NCBI GenBank assembly: GCA_026873275.1
Contig: JANTUC010000001.1
Location: forward strand, 806,001-870,000
Reading direction: 5' to 3'
Length of the DNA: 64,000 nt
Origin: Pseudopithomyces maydicus
Taxonomy: Eukaryota; Ascomycota; Dothideomycetes; Pleosporales; Didymosphaeriaceae
The position numbers and the translations under genes were made by a program. Positions 22,501 to 33,344 of this stretch are shown here, piece by piece (positions within the stretch are counted from its first letter, which is position 1; every line of letters starts with the position of its first letter). The notes beneath the pieces were generated by a model. It was not told the origin of the DNA. It searched no databases and saw only the letters and a program-made list of their open reading frames with translations.

Positions 22501-22981
22501 TATTTCGCCATGCAAATGACATCGCCTCCTGCAAGCCCTAGGGGCAGCAAGGTCTTCAGCGATGAGCCAGACAACGAGAGCGACCCGAGTTTCCCATTGG
22601 GGGGCCGGACGACCGTGCCAGTTCCTACGTTGGACGGCGAAACGACTGTTCCCAGGCCTCGTCTGACGCGGGCGAAGCGGTCGAAGGAGATTACTCTGAA
22701 CGATCTCGGCTACCGAATGAGCTGGAGCCAGAGTCGCGTTTTCGCGGGTCGGACCCTGTTCCTGCAGAAATCTTGTAAGCATCTGCGACGACTGCAATAC
22801 TCCGGAGAGATACTAACGTTCATCAGTGGATGCTTATCGCAATAAGATGCGAAGCAGCATGATGGGCCATGGGCAAGATGTTGCCACGGTGGCACCGCAT
22901 TTTGAGACTCGCGTGGGAAAACGTAGGTGGAACGAGAGGATCGAGAAGAACAAGAAGCGAGGGCGCGAGTCCTCGCCTTAA
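19508..22981 (+). CDS. Gln/His/Pro-rich putative regulator with duplicated domain
   Basis: Proposed exons: 19508-19582, 19648-19863, 20282-20636, 20770-21853, 22103-22774, 22827-22981 (about 852 aa). The first two are tentative. Residues up to about 410 are Gln/His/Pro/Ser-rich. Domain copy 1 (DNA about 21300-21650) reads VQWIAFEYSRDRVKMEYTIR, ESINVDELPQDFKTENCVYP and RGKRGLIQRAVDSWRNSN. Copy 2 (about 22370-22950) has VRVTLDSVKMEEMPDSYRKI, NSVFPRSYF, then FAGRTLFLQ, LDAYRNKM and a basic tail KRRWNERIEKNKKRGRESSP. I believe the domain is a fungal domain of unknown function; a nuclear role is inferred from the basic clusters and Gln-rich regions. Frame is kept only if the C6 run at 20816-20821 and the C4 run at 21191-21194 each gain one C. 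Intron 5 has a perfect TACTAAC branch site. Retention of the 249-nt intron 4 gives a stop at 21871. Confidence 0.7.
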
Positions 22982-25273
22982 GAGTGCGGGCGGTCTGATG
23001 TGCCCTGGTCTGCTTTTGCAACCGTTACCCGCTTTTCCCGTGGAGCTTGCAAGGCCCCCTTACGATTCGACCGGGGTATTTACTCCTTTGATCACGGCAA
23101 ATGATTGCGTGCAGCGGCTATCCTTATCGTCTGCTCGTCGGTAGGCTTTCGGTCTGATTTCACATGCCTGGCACAGACGCCGGACAAGTTGTTCATTCAT
23201 ACTGTCCCTATCGGCATTTTCCATCATCACATCATAACTCAACGATACACGACCGCAACCCGTATCCTGGGCGTACGCCCCAGGACACCGGCATATGATA
23301 CCCTGTCCTGCAAGTCATGTACCCTTGCAGACGACACTTCTGCCAGCGATGTTCTAGCTTGAACATATACATAGTCCTATACATTCTTCGTTCTGTTCTA
23401 TATCCCTTGCAACAAGTCAGTTTCCAGTTTGCGGTTCAGCGGTGAGCAAGAGGAGGCAGATGAGCGAGTCGAGTGCAGTCACAATGGGACTGGTGTTTCG
23501 ATGACGATGGAGACGAGCAATGCGGGTATGACTGAGGGTTCCTGCCATGTTTACATAGTATTTGGTAGATTGGAGACCAAGTGGAGTTGACATGCTATCC
23601 ATTGCAATGTGGTATTTCTACCATGTTTATCTCGAAGAAGCATCCACGATATTCTGCTTTCGGCGTGCTCATAATGAGCGGCACGATATGTAACATGTTC
23701 AACGGCGAGGAATTGATCTCTTTGCCGTCATACAGTGGCGCGATTGCAAACACGGCACGCAGTGCGAATAGAATGACGTCGCTTAGACCAGATGGCAAGG
23801 AGGACCCTGTCTGGCCCAATGGTACCTGACGTTTCTGGCGCCTGCGGGACGGGTGCGACGTTGATAGTGAAGCATGATGCCGGTCCACGGGTCGCACATG
23901 GTCAGCTGAGCACTGCTGCGGTGAGGTCCAATTGTGATACTGCATGCACTCCCCGGTGATGGCAGCACAACGATAACCACCACATTTCGATGGAGACGGG
24001 TCGTCGAGCGAATGCAGCAGAAAGCGCGAGATGAGGCGCCGATTGGGTATCGGATGGGGGTGAGTGTTATCTCGCACAACTGCTTCCGAAGCGTAGCTTG
24101 CAAGGTTGCGGGATGAAGAAACCGCCTGTTCAAGCCAGATGCCTTCTTCCGAGCGCCCTGGGGCTTTTGGGCGGGCCGACGTTGCGCTGGGGCTCGACGC
24201 CACGCGCGTGGATGGAGGAGGGCGTCAGCCAGCAACGTGCGGGCGAGACAAGGCGGGTGAGGGGGCAGGGTCGCTGATCAACGTGGTGGCCTCCCTGGCC
24301 ATGGTGCGGTGCTTTGCGTGTCGTGCGTGACCGCACACCCTTGGACCACACCACGTGCCACGGCTTGGGTACCTAGGTAGGAGGGGGCAGCACGTTGCCA
24401 AGCTGTCAGGAACAGATCCCCAGGTTTGGAACTGGTTTTGTGGTCCGCCCAATCCCAGTCAGTTCCAGTCCCATTTTCAATATTTGTGCACGAGGCTGCG
24501 CGCTCGTCTTTCCAAACCTACTGTTCATGAATGCCCATCATACGTGGTTCCAGACGTGCAGGGCTCACGAAACCCCCCCCCCCCCCCCCCTGGGGCAAAG
24601 CGCTTGCTCGTCGGGCACAACAGGGAAAATTGTTGCGACATCGGGGTTGCCATGTCGGCAAATTTGCCGTGCAAAGTGGAGCGGCAGTTGCGTCTCCTAA
24701 CGTGCAACGGAGCGGCACGCTCCAGGGTTCATGGCCAAGGCGCGAACAGGAGGAGGCGTGGTAGGGTAGGGCTAGCGAGAGCGCAACGAGTTGTGGGTCG
24801 CAACACGCCACCTTGGTCGCTGTTTAAATTTACATGGTCTGATGGGTCTGAACGTTTCGTCGGGGTTGGGATATGGATATATATATATGTACATAACATG
24901 AAACTACGAGGTCCTCAATGACGCCCACGCTACGCCCGAGCAGTGGGCTATACCACTCCGTGAGTGTTGCTCCACGTAAACGTACGCCATCTCACCATGG
25001 TCTTCGAGATCGTATTGGACGAGACAGTCGCACCGGGACAGGGCAGTCACATCGACCAGCAATCCTAGCCTACTTGTGTAATAGTACGGTATGGGTACAG
25101 CGGTTACATGTAGCCTCTGGCATGCTGCCTTGATTCTCATGGCCATGAAGCTCGGCCTAAAACAGAGTTGAACGGTGAAATTTTCCGCACATATTTTCAT
25201 CCCCCACCAGCCAGGAAATGAAATCTTTAACCGAGATCACGGGCAATGGGAGAAGCGAAACGCCGACGCGTGC
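22982..25273. other. 2.3-kb convergent intergenic region, no gene seen
   Basis: This lies between the 3' ends of two convergent genes, which normally need only a few hundred bases. The open frames (for instance 23595-24203 minus, 24355-24921 plus) show no motif. It contains a C18 homopolymer (24573-24590) and a short TA repeat near 24880. A non-coding RNA or eroded gene cannot be excluded. Confidence 0.5.
24573..24590. repeat. Poly-C tract (18 C)
   Basis: Eighteen consecutive C residues. Given the homopolymer undercalling seen elsewhere in this window, the true length may differ. Confidence 0.9.
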
Positions 25274-26500
25274 TCATCGCCTGATGCGTCCACTTCGCGT
25301 AGCTTTTGTTGTACCGGATTTCGCTTGGCTGGCTGCGGTGGGAGCAGCATAGGATTTGGTAATACGTTTCTTGCTCGAGGCAACCGGAGTATCAACTGCA
25401 GCATCCGCCTTGCGTTTTCGCGATGTCTGCTTTACCTCCAAGGTGTGGGGGGCGTGCTCAATCTCTAGGGAAGCACTGTGATCGGGTGCAACGCCTGTAT
25501 TCGTATCTGGCTGAGCATCGGCCATGGTCTCGTCTGCAATGTTTGGGTGCGATGGAGCTTGGTATGGTGTCTTTCCGGCCGACGCTGGAGTCTCCTCGGC
25601 ATTGGCTTCGCGCTGCTGTGTAACCCATGACCTCAGTTGGGCTTCCGCTTCCTCGTCACCATCTTCTTCGTTCTCCCCACTTTGGTTCAATATCTCATCT
25701 GCCATTTCACCGGCAATATCATCGCCTTCGGCCTCCCCGTTCGCCATGCGCAATGCAAATTGGAGTAGCTGCTGAGGATCCATCCCACTGAGTGGGCCAC
25801 CAGCCGATGCCAGACGAGACTGCAAAGCAGCCATTATCGCAGCAGGGTCAATGGCAGGAAAGCCGCGGCCTTCGTCCTCTCCGTCCTCTTCGTCCTCTTC
25901 GTCCTCTTCGTCCCCTTCGTCCTCTCCCTCCTCCCATTCTTCTTCGGGCACGGCTCCGGGTGTCACACATGTCGATGGCTCTTGGGAAGGGGCACGAAGT
26001 TCCCGTCGTGTACCCAACGGCTTGTTCACCCAATCTGGCACGTTTCCCAGTCTCTGCCTCCAGTCTTTGAGTAGTGCATATGGCTCGAGATCTTTGGGTA
26101 GGGGTCTCAGTTTGGGGTTCCGGTCTGCCTGGGCGCGCCATACAATCGGGGCATTGGACAGCCATGCTACGTCCGGCTGGGGCGTCCGGTCGCCGTGGAC
26201 GGTCCGCTGCTTTTTCCGACTGCCAGTCACGGTGGCTTGGGGCTTTCTCTTCCGGCCAGCCGTCTCGGCGTTGTGCGGCACAAATTTGGCATCGTCATAG
26301 CCCTCGAAATCGTACTCGATGTCGTTGAAGTAGTCGAAGCGGTCCCACTCGTCCAGTCTGTCTTCGTCGTAGGTGGTTGGCGGCGGCGATGCGACGGCGT
26401 GCTCGGCCAGGTCGTCGGCTTGCATGTACTCGTCTTCGACATAGAGCCAGTCGTCTCCGTAGTCGTCCTCGTCGTAGTCGTTGGCGCCGTAGTCACTCAT
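25274..26500 (-). CDS. Acidic nuclear-type protein, unknown function
   Basis: A single uninterrupted frame of 408 aa from MSDYGANDYDEDDYGDDWLY to TRSGRIRR. The N-terminal 80 residues are very acidic (Asp, Glu, Tyr). Basic clusters at GRKRKPQ/SRKKQR near residue 85-95 and SRKRK...SSKKRITK near the C-terminus look like nuclear localisation signals. The middle has PDVAWLSNAPIVWRAQADRN and LPKDLEPYALLKDWRQRLG, probably the conserved core, then an acidic repeat of Asp-Glu-Glu units (plus-strand GTCCTCTTC repeats near 25870-25925) and a possible helical segment DPQQLLQFALRMANGEAEGD. I do not recognise the family; acidic stretches with nuclear signals would suit a chromatin or histone-binding protein, but that is inference. 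It is divergent from the methylcrotonyl-CoA carboxylase gene with 490 bp between starts. Confidence 0.75.
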   Translation of the reverse strand: MSDYGANDYDEDDYGDDWLYVEDEYMQADDLAEHAVASPPPTTYDEDRLDEWDRFDYFNDIEYDFEGYDDAKFVPHNAETAGRKRKPQATVTGSRKKQRTVHGDRTPQPDVAWLSNAPIVWRAQADRNPKLRPLPKDLEPYALLKDWRQRLGNVPDWVNKPLGTRRELRAPSQEPSTCVTPGAVPEEEWEEGEDEGDEEDEEDEEDGEDEGRGFPAIDPAAIMAALQSRLASAGGPLSGMDPQQLLQFALRMANGEAEGDDIAGEMADEILNQSGENEEDGDEEAEAQLRSWVTQQREANAEETPASAGKTPYQAPSHPNIADETMADAQPDTNTGVAPDHSASLEIEHAPHTLEVKQTSRKRKADAAVDTPVASSKKRITKSYAAPTAASQAKSGTTKATRSGRIRR

Positions 26501-26990
26501 GGCGGCGCGGTTGCTGTGGTGGGTGCGGGCAACATGGACAATGGCGGGTGTGGATGGAGGTGGAATGTCAGCACTGGCCTCCTGCCGAAGCGGCGCCGAG
26601 ATGGAGGGGCGAGGGGGCGAGGGGGCGAGGCGAACACGGGGGGAGGGAAAGAGGCTGCAGCAATAAGTTGGGGCTTGAAGCTCTGGGCTGCAGCTGGGCT
26701 GGGGCTTGGACTGGGAGCTTTGAGTGCGTTAGTCGTTAGTCGCGCGACGCGCTTCCCACGTTTGCCCTCTCCGCTCCGCTCTCTGCCCTCCGCCCTCCGC
26801 CCTCCCGCTACGACGTACGCCAAGGCCCACGGCTGGACGCGGCTCTCCCAGCATAAGCCGAGGCACCTTCCCTTTATACTCCGCTGCCCTGCTGCCCTCG
26901 AAGTGCAAGCAAACTTCATGTAGTCCAGATTCACTACGGCTTTCTTCTGCTCCTCTGCTCCTCTGCTTCCCGCTGCACCTGTCCGTGACC
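26501..26990. other. Divergent promoter (acidic protein / mccA)
   Basis: A 490-bp shared upstream region. A pyrimidine-rich stretch of CTCCTCTG units (26945-26980) directly precedes the mccA ATG, a common feature of fungal core promoters and leaders. Confidence 0.6.
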
Positions 26991-29266
26991 ATGCGTGCTG
27001 TGCGAAAGTCCACTCGTCTCTCCCGCCAGCTCCTTGCTGCCAATGCCGTGCGCCACAGCTCCACCAACTCTGCCGCCATCAAGCCGCTCACCTCCGTCCT
27101 CATAGCAAATCGTGGTGAAATCGCACTGTGAGGACCATCCCCGTCTGCAGCAACCTGACAGACGCTAAGTTGTGTGAAAGCCGAGTCGGCCGGACAGCGT
27201 CCGAGTACGGCATTCGAACCACCACTCTCTATACCGACCCCGATGCCAAATCGCAACATGCCCTGAGCTCGCCGTATGCCGTCAATCTCGGCGACGCTTC
27301 TGCCTACCTTGATGGCGACCGCATAATACAGATCGCGAAAGAACAGGGCTGCCAGGGGATACATCCGGGCTACGGTTTCGTACGGCCAGCCACGCTGCAA
27401 TCCCACTACTCATGTTGACACCACGCAGTTGAGTGAGAACCCAGCTTTCGCACGCAAATGCACAGAAGCAGGCATCACTTTCATCGGCCCGCCATGGAAG
27501 GCCATCGAATCCATGGGAAGCAAAAGGTGCGTGCTGTGCTACTCTTGTTGGTCGTCGGCTGGCTCTGACACAGCCTACATAGCGAGTCCAAAGACATCAT
27601 GATTGCTGCCGGTGTACCTTGCATACCCGGCTACCATGGCTCCAACCAGGATCCCGACCACCTCAAGAACGAAGCTGCCAAGATCGGGTATCCCGTGCTG
27701 CTCAAGGCTGTCAAGGGCGGCGGCGGCAAGGGTATGCGGATAGTTGGCAAGCCAGAAGAGTTTTTTGACCAACTCAACTCGGCCAAGTCGGAGGCGAGGA
27801 ACTCGTTCGGCGACGAAGTAATGCTTGTGGAAAAGTACATCACGACACCCCGGCACATCGAAGTACAGGTGTTTGCGGACAAGCATGGCAACTGCGTTGC
27901 GCTCGGTGAGCGTGACTGCAGTGTCCAACGTCGACACCAAAAGATTCTGGAAGAGTCGCCGGCCCCGCATCTCGACGAGGAGATCCGACAGGACATTTGG
28001 GGAAAGGCAAGAGCTGCTGCGCTGGCAGTTGGCTACGAGGGAGCTGGCACTGTCGAATTCATCTTTGACAACGACACTGGCGAATTCTTTTTCATGGAGA
28101 TGAACACACGATTGCAAGTCGAGCATCCCGTCACTGAGATGGTGACAGGTGAGGACCTCGTGCGTTGGCAGCTCATTGTTGCCGAAGGGGGCAAGTTGCC
28201 ACTGACGCAGCAAGAGATCGAACAGAGGATAAAAGAACGAGGTGCTGCCATTGAAGCACGCATCTACGCTGAGAACCCAGACATGAATTTCATCCCAGAT
28301 TCAGGCCTCCTTTTGCACTTGAAAACACCAAAGCCATCAGCCACGGTGCGGATAGACGCAGGCTTCGTGGCCGGCGATGAAGTCTCCTCTCACTACGATC
28401 CAATGATCGCGAAGCTCATTGTCCAGGGTCCCACACGGGAGGCTGCAATCGCAAAGCTACGTGCAGCGCTAGAAGAATACGAAGTAGCAGGTCCTATCAC
28501 CAACATCGAGTTCCTCAAGAAGATGTGCGTCAGTCCAGACTTCGTCGCGGGCAATGTAGAGACTGGCTACATTCAAAAGCACTACGACGAACTCTTCACA
28601 CCCGAGCCCCCAGTATCCGAAGTCTATGCACAAGCTGCGCTTGGTCTTGCATTACAAGAAATCTCGAAAGCACACACGGACCTTTTCTCTGGTCCCCCAA
28701 TCACATCCATCGGTTACAGCAGCAACTTCCAACGGCGGCAAGTCGATCTTGTCGAGATTCCTGCGAATGGGAAGGGCGACTCAACATCTACACCCATAAC
28801 AATCATTCAGACTGCACCCACAAAATTTGATATTATTGTGGGTGATCACACATATAGTAACGTGGTCTCTACCTTCTCGCCCTCGGCTAATACACTCACC
28901 ACATTTTTCCCTCACACCCGCCTTTCCACCACTTTCATCCGTGACGGAGATCGCCTGACCCTCTTCCAACAAGGCAAACAGTACAGACTGCAGATTGCGG
29001 TACCAAAATGGGCAGCAAAAGCGCTTGGAGTCAAGGACCTCACCAACAGTGTCCTTGCACCCATGCCGTGTAAGGTCTTGAGGGTGGATGTTCAGGAGGG
29101 CGAGGAGGTGAAACGCGATCAACCACTCGTGGTAATTGAAAGCATGAAGATGGAGACTGTCATCAGGGCGCCCCACGATGGAGTTGTTGCAAAGGTTGTA
29201 CACAAGGCTGGAGATCTCTGCAAAGCTGGCACGGCGCTTGTGGAGTTCAAGGAAGAAGAGAAATGA
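26991..29266 (+). CDS. mccA: 3-methylcrotonyl-CoA carboxylase, alpha (biotin) subunit
   Basis: Four exons, 26991-27127, 27181-27379, 27429-27526, 27583-29266, join in phase to 705 aa, near the usual size. The N-terminus (MRAVRKSTRLSRQLLAANAV) is a mitochondrial presequence. Biotin carboxylase follows: LIANRGEIAL, GIHPGYGF-LSENPAFA, MGSKSESKDIMIAAGVP, VLLKAVKGGGGKGMRIV, ERDCSVQRRHQKILEESPAP, EFIFDNDTGEFFFMEMNTRL, QVEHPVTEMVTGEDLV. The C-terminal biotinyl domain has ESMKMET with the acceptor Lys near residue 667; Ser precedes MKM where Ala or Val is usual. The enzyme carboxylates 3-methylcrotonyl-CoA in mitochondrial leucine breakdown. The gene model contains no frameshift. In aspergilli mccA sits with mccB and ivdA; neither is in this window. 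Confidence 0.93.
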
Positions 29267-30132
29267 ACAAGCGTCGGTTGCGGTCTGTGCTGATGAGGCA
29301 AATATCATGCGAAAATGAATTCTGAAAATACAAGCTCACTATGCAGATGAATACACGGCAGCTCTCCTCATCTATTCCCAAGTTTATGCTAATTTGATGT
29401 ACCCAATTTGACAGTATAATCCCATGTATTATTGCCGTGGACAGCCATTGCTGTTGTTATAACGATGCTACGGTGCTCTGACGAAGCACTGGGAAAATGC
29501 ATGGGGCTATTGCTGGTTAGTGTCAAGAGCTCTGACCCTCCTTTACTACACCGAGTCTCTCCTAGCTACTTCTGGCGTCCCCACCGTTATGTATTTCTGA
29601 ACTTTTAAAATTAGGTCGTCTTCGATTTCATTGCTTTTGTACCAGCAGACCCCGAGCGCATCCACAAATAATGCAAGACGTGCTTTGTCAACGAGCTAGC
29701 TCAAGTCAGTTAAGAAGATTCGAATATGCCTGCAAGTGAGATCTACATGTTAGAATGGGGATCTCTGGTTGTATATGGACATTGGAGCCATGGACATGGC
29801 AGTTGTTATTATGCATCCGGTGCTTTGCCCTGGCTGGGGGTCACTATCAATACGTTTTGCAATTCGCTCACTATTTAAACCTACAAACGTTTTCATATTT
29901 ATATCACGAACACAAAATAACGACTCACTAGCCAAGATGACAAGGCTATACTTGTACAGTATGTTGTGCATATCAAATCTACTTGCCGGGTATAAAAGCT
30001 CCAGCACCCACAGATAATAATTTTATCTCTCATCTGCATACGAATTCAACAGTTGCTTACTTTAGCTACAGACACGTTCTTACAGTTCGCCGACACAGAT
30101 TGTAATTTCCGAAGCACCTAGGTTGTATCCAA
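29267..30132. other. Intergenic with TATA element
   Basis: An 866-bp gap. No gene is seen; the AT-rich right part contains the TATA element listed at 29991. Confidence 0.6.
29991..29998 (+). promoter_or_regulatory. TATA box upstream of orphan gene
   Basis: TATAAAAG lies 135 bp before the ATG at 30133, a plausible distance for fungal transcription initiation. Confidence 0.5.
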
Positions 30133-30654
30133 ATGTCGCGTCCCAACAAACAAATCAAGGTACAAGACAGATGGGGTTCGTACGACAAAAACGACTATAT
30201 AGCGATGCTCGCATTGTCGGATGACGACCGGCCAGCTCGCTGCCGACGCTTACATGCCTTCCTCTGGCGTTGCATTCCTGGCGTTACAGTGCACCTCATA
30301 TATCCTCCGCCAACTGAACTGGAACGTTGCTTCAACCAACTTGTGGCTGACCTAAAAATCGATCTCTCGACCGGGAAAAGATCGAGTGTTGGAGAGCAAA
30401 TCTCAGAAGACTGGGGTATGTCAGCGAAAGACTTGCAGTACCCGTGGGATGTAGAACTTCACAGCGAGAAGGGAAAACATTGGCAGGTAGTGTTTTGTCA
30501 GACGGCTGTACACTTTTTCATTGAAGGTTATTACGAATATAAACTTGGCGAGGAGATTGAGAAACACTGTATGGCCAACGTCTTTGACGAGTGGCCTGAG
30601 AGACATGGCAATGTTTTGGAGAGTGCGAAAGGCGTGTACAAAACTCTTGGCTAG
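30133..30654 (+). CDS. Orphan protein, 173 aa
   Basis: A single-exon frame beginning MSRPNKQIKVQDRWGSYDKN and ending ESAKGVYKTLG. Composition is balanced (six Cys, many Trp, Tyr and His), unlike a random frame, with segments such as RLHAFLWRCIPGVTVHLIYP and WQVVFCQTAVHFFIEGYYEY. There is no signal peptide or membrane segment. I do not recognise a family; the balanced composition, the TATA box and the absence of stops are the only support. A lineage-restricted protein is likely. Its stop is 117 bp from the 3' end of the convergent rhodopsin-like gene. Confidence 0.55.
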   Translation: MSRPNKQIKVQDRWGSYDKNDYIAMLALSDDDRPARCRRLHAFLWRCIPGVTVHLIYPPPTELERCFNQLVADLKIDLSTGKRSSVGEQISEDWGMSAKDLQYPWDVELHSEKGKHWQVVFCQTAVHFFIEGYYEYKLGEEIEKHCMANVFDEWPERHGNVLESAKGVYKTLG

Positions 30655-30771
30655 CTGGATAATATCAAATTGGAAGGTCGCACAATATTACAGAACATGA
30701 CGGAACAATCTGTACGCTCTGTAGGCGTGCCGTATGCAAATACCACATACCTCTTGTGAAAATGACAACCA

Positions 30772-31999
30772 TCAAACTATCGACTCATCACCTCTTTCGC
30801 GGTCGTGCTGCACTTGTATAACTTCGGCCCCTATCTCTTTTGCCTTTTTTACTTCTCCAGAATGCACACTATCCTTCAGCCCGGAATTATTCGTACTTCT
30901 ACTCGGAGGTATCTCCCCATCCGTCCCTTGCTCCGCCAGACTCATTGCAAAGCTTGGCCTCGTCATCTCGCCCCGCTTCGCCAGTATACCCGCGCGGTGC
31001 AGAAGTCGCTCAGCAGGCGCCTTAAGCGGGGCCATGCACGCAGCGACAATGCCGAGAAGGACTTCCAGCATGCACCACATGCTCATCATGACCGTGCTGG
31101 ATACCAAGTCACCCGTGAATGTCTCATCCGATATGCCCATTCTGTATGTAGCGATGGCAGCTGCGAGAAGACCCGTGGCCATGAGGCAGCAGATGAGGAT
31201 TCTTTCGCGGACGGAGCGGTGGAGGGTGCGGATGAGGTGGATCGGGAGGAGGGCTAGGATGATATCGTCGGCGACCAGGACGCCTGACCTTGATTAGTTA
31301 TCCACAATTTTCTGAGCCGATGGCCAAGTTTGAAGAGATCAGAAGTACGGCGAGGACGTTGTGGTGGGAGGAGGAGGACCTACCATTGGCAACCCACCCG
31401 AAAATTAGTACGTATTTCCTCGGCCAGCACCTAACGTCGTACACGGGCATCCAGTTGGCCTCTAGTGGCCGGCAATTTGCAAATTGGAATAGCATGTGGC
31501 CAAAGTATGTGACGATCTGCGTCGCGATGACTGCCCACAGTGCCAACTTCCAGGCTCGCTCGTGGCTTAGTCGTAGGAGAGAAAGGGCAATGGACAAGCG
31601 GGTAAGGGCAATGGCAGCAATCCACACGACTTGCTGTACAAAATTGAGCTTCATGAGCATGGATATGTTGCTGGGAGTAACGTAGTAAGTACGATGACCC
31701 CAGCCGTGAGTGGTGGATGCAACCGAGAGAAAGAAGTCAACTATACACAGTATCTATAAAGAACAGTCAGCTATCAGAATATTTCATAAAGTCAATGTAC
31801 AACCATCATGAAAGGTCCGTACCGTAGCTATCAGAACGAGATGGTCGTCGATGCGCAAATTGAACTTTGGCCGTGTTCGCGACCATACTCGCGCGCCGCA
31901 GAGACCAACAGCGAGGAATGTGAAGACACCAGTGACACCTAGAAAAGTAGGCGCGTAGTTTGTGTCGGGAGGTGGTGATCCTTCAGACATGTAATCCAT
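30772..31999 (-). CDS. Fungal rhodopsin-like 7-TM protein (PTH11-related)
   Basis: Exons 31999-31823, 31753-31384 and 31283-30772 join in phase to 352 aa. Hydrophobic segments fall at FLGVTGVFTFLAVGLCGARV, HLVLIAT-ILCIVDFFLSVA, FVQQVVWIAAIALTRLSIAL, LALWAVIATQIVTYFGHMLF, VLIFGWVANGGVLVADDIIL, ILICCLMATGLLAAAIATYR and MMSMWCMLEVLLGIVAACMA. The pattern (RxWSR after TM1, DD, LTRLSIALSLLRL, FQFANCRPLEANWMP, CxLE in TM7) is that of the fungal rhodopsin-like family, a large set of plasma-membrane receptors or membrane proteins that includes PTH11-like proteins. The tail after residue 270 is hydrophilic. There is no N-terminal CFEM module. Ligand is unknown. Confidence 0.88.
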
Positions 32000-33344
32000 C
32001 TTTCCTTTGCCCTAGACCCATGCGTGCATTAAAACGAAGGAGGATGAACCTGTGGTCTGGGTGTCTCGATGTCTCCTTAGTGACCAAAACGTTCCCGCGG
32101 AAATAGAATCAAGGAGAATGAAGATGTGTTGAGACTGTCAATATGTCAAGACTGAAGCGCGACCATCCCCACGCTTATGCTCATGCCACATGACAACTTC
32201 TCCTACCCTGTTCAATTCCTTCCATCGCCTTGTGGACAGGACACATGCCAAGCATCCGCAAGGAATCACACCTCGTCATCTCCACCCATTTGCAACGGCG
32301 TAAAAGTATTCGTGGCGCGACAAGTTCCTGTCATGGATGCAGGGTTCTGAGAACGAGCTGGGAGGCTCAAATCTCTTTTGCCCAGCCCGCTTACCCCAGG
32401 TTCGCTTTCCTGCTTCAATAGGCCGGCAGAGCTGCACCCCAGCTATTACAATGCGACCCAAAAGACCAAATTGGCGAGCTGTGCCCCTGCGCGCGAGAAT
32501 AAACCCTCGGAAACGCTCCTCCACCTCGCGAGAGAGCGCTTGCGGAGGGCCTCCCACCCCTATCCCCCTTCCCCAGCGGAAACTACCAGCTAGTTTTATC
32601 CGGGACATGGCACAATTTAAAGTTTGCTATGTCGTATGACACGTATTGATACATTCCAGGGGGAAGAGGAAGCGAAGCAGAGGAGACGTGGTTGGCAGCA
32701 TCCGGTAAGCTGGGCTAAATCGGACGGCATGTGTTTCCCCTTCCGCGCTCGAACCGCGTGTGCACCTGACTCGCACCGCTCTAGGGCTATTGCGTAAAGT
32801 GAAGGTAACCTTGGAATCCTCATGTTTCGGCTGGAGATGCACATCCGATTTGTGGGCACGTCATTTTCCAAGGACTGGTACTAGATTTCTAGGATTAATT
32901 AGAGTTTCATGAAGAGTGGTCCCAAGTGGTGGAGGTCTCCTGTACAAATAGCCACTATTGCGTTCAAGAAAATTCAAAAGTTGACTATTAATTAAAGTCG
33001 TAAGAAAATAAGCTGCGGATTATTCCACAGCCGCTCTTCATCGCATTCTTTACTTCAACAGCAGTCGGATAGACGATGCATTGGATCATGAGCATGACTC
33101 ATCGAGAACAAAATCGAAGCCCTCTACCAATTTCATACCTTAACGCCGCGCTGCCACGATCGCGATCTTGAACGTGACCCTTCACTTTGTTCTTCCGTCA
33201 TATCCGTCTCGCCTAAGCCTCGAACATATGAGACTTTATGGGATCCAACTTTGGTATCCCTCATCCTGGAACGTTCTTCCCAATACATTGAAGAAGTCTT
33301 TGCACATCGTGAACATGGGTTTGACGCCCCCATGTTCGATCGGA
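32000..33344. other. 1.3-kb intergenic region, no gene seen
   Basis: This lies between the start of the rhodopsin-like gene and the end of the next minus-strand gene. Several frames of 60-110 codons overlap with no motif. The part right of about 33130 may include 3' untranslated sequence of the next gene. Confidence 0.55.

Noticed and set aside
23595..24203. 202-codon minus-strand frame in the convergent gap
   Set aside because: No motif, no signal peptide, mixed low-complexity; another overlapping frame of similar size exists on the same strand.
26195..26923. 242-codon plus-strand frame
   Set aside because: Antisense to the acidic protein; Val/Arg/Gly composition mirrors Asp/Glu codons on the other strand.
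32700..32790. Possible minus-strand tRNA around GGTTCGAGC
   Set aside because: Only the T-loop resembles a tRNA; no matching acceptor stem or anticodon arm.
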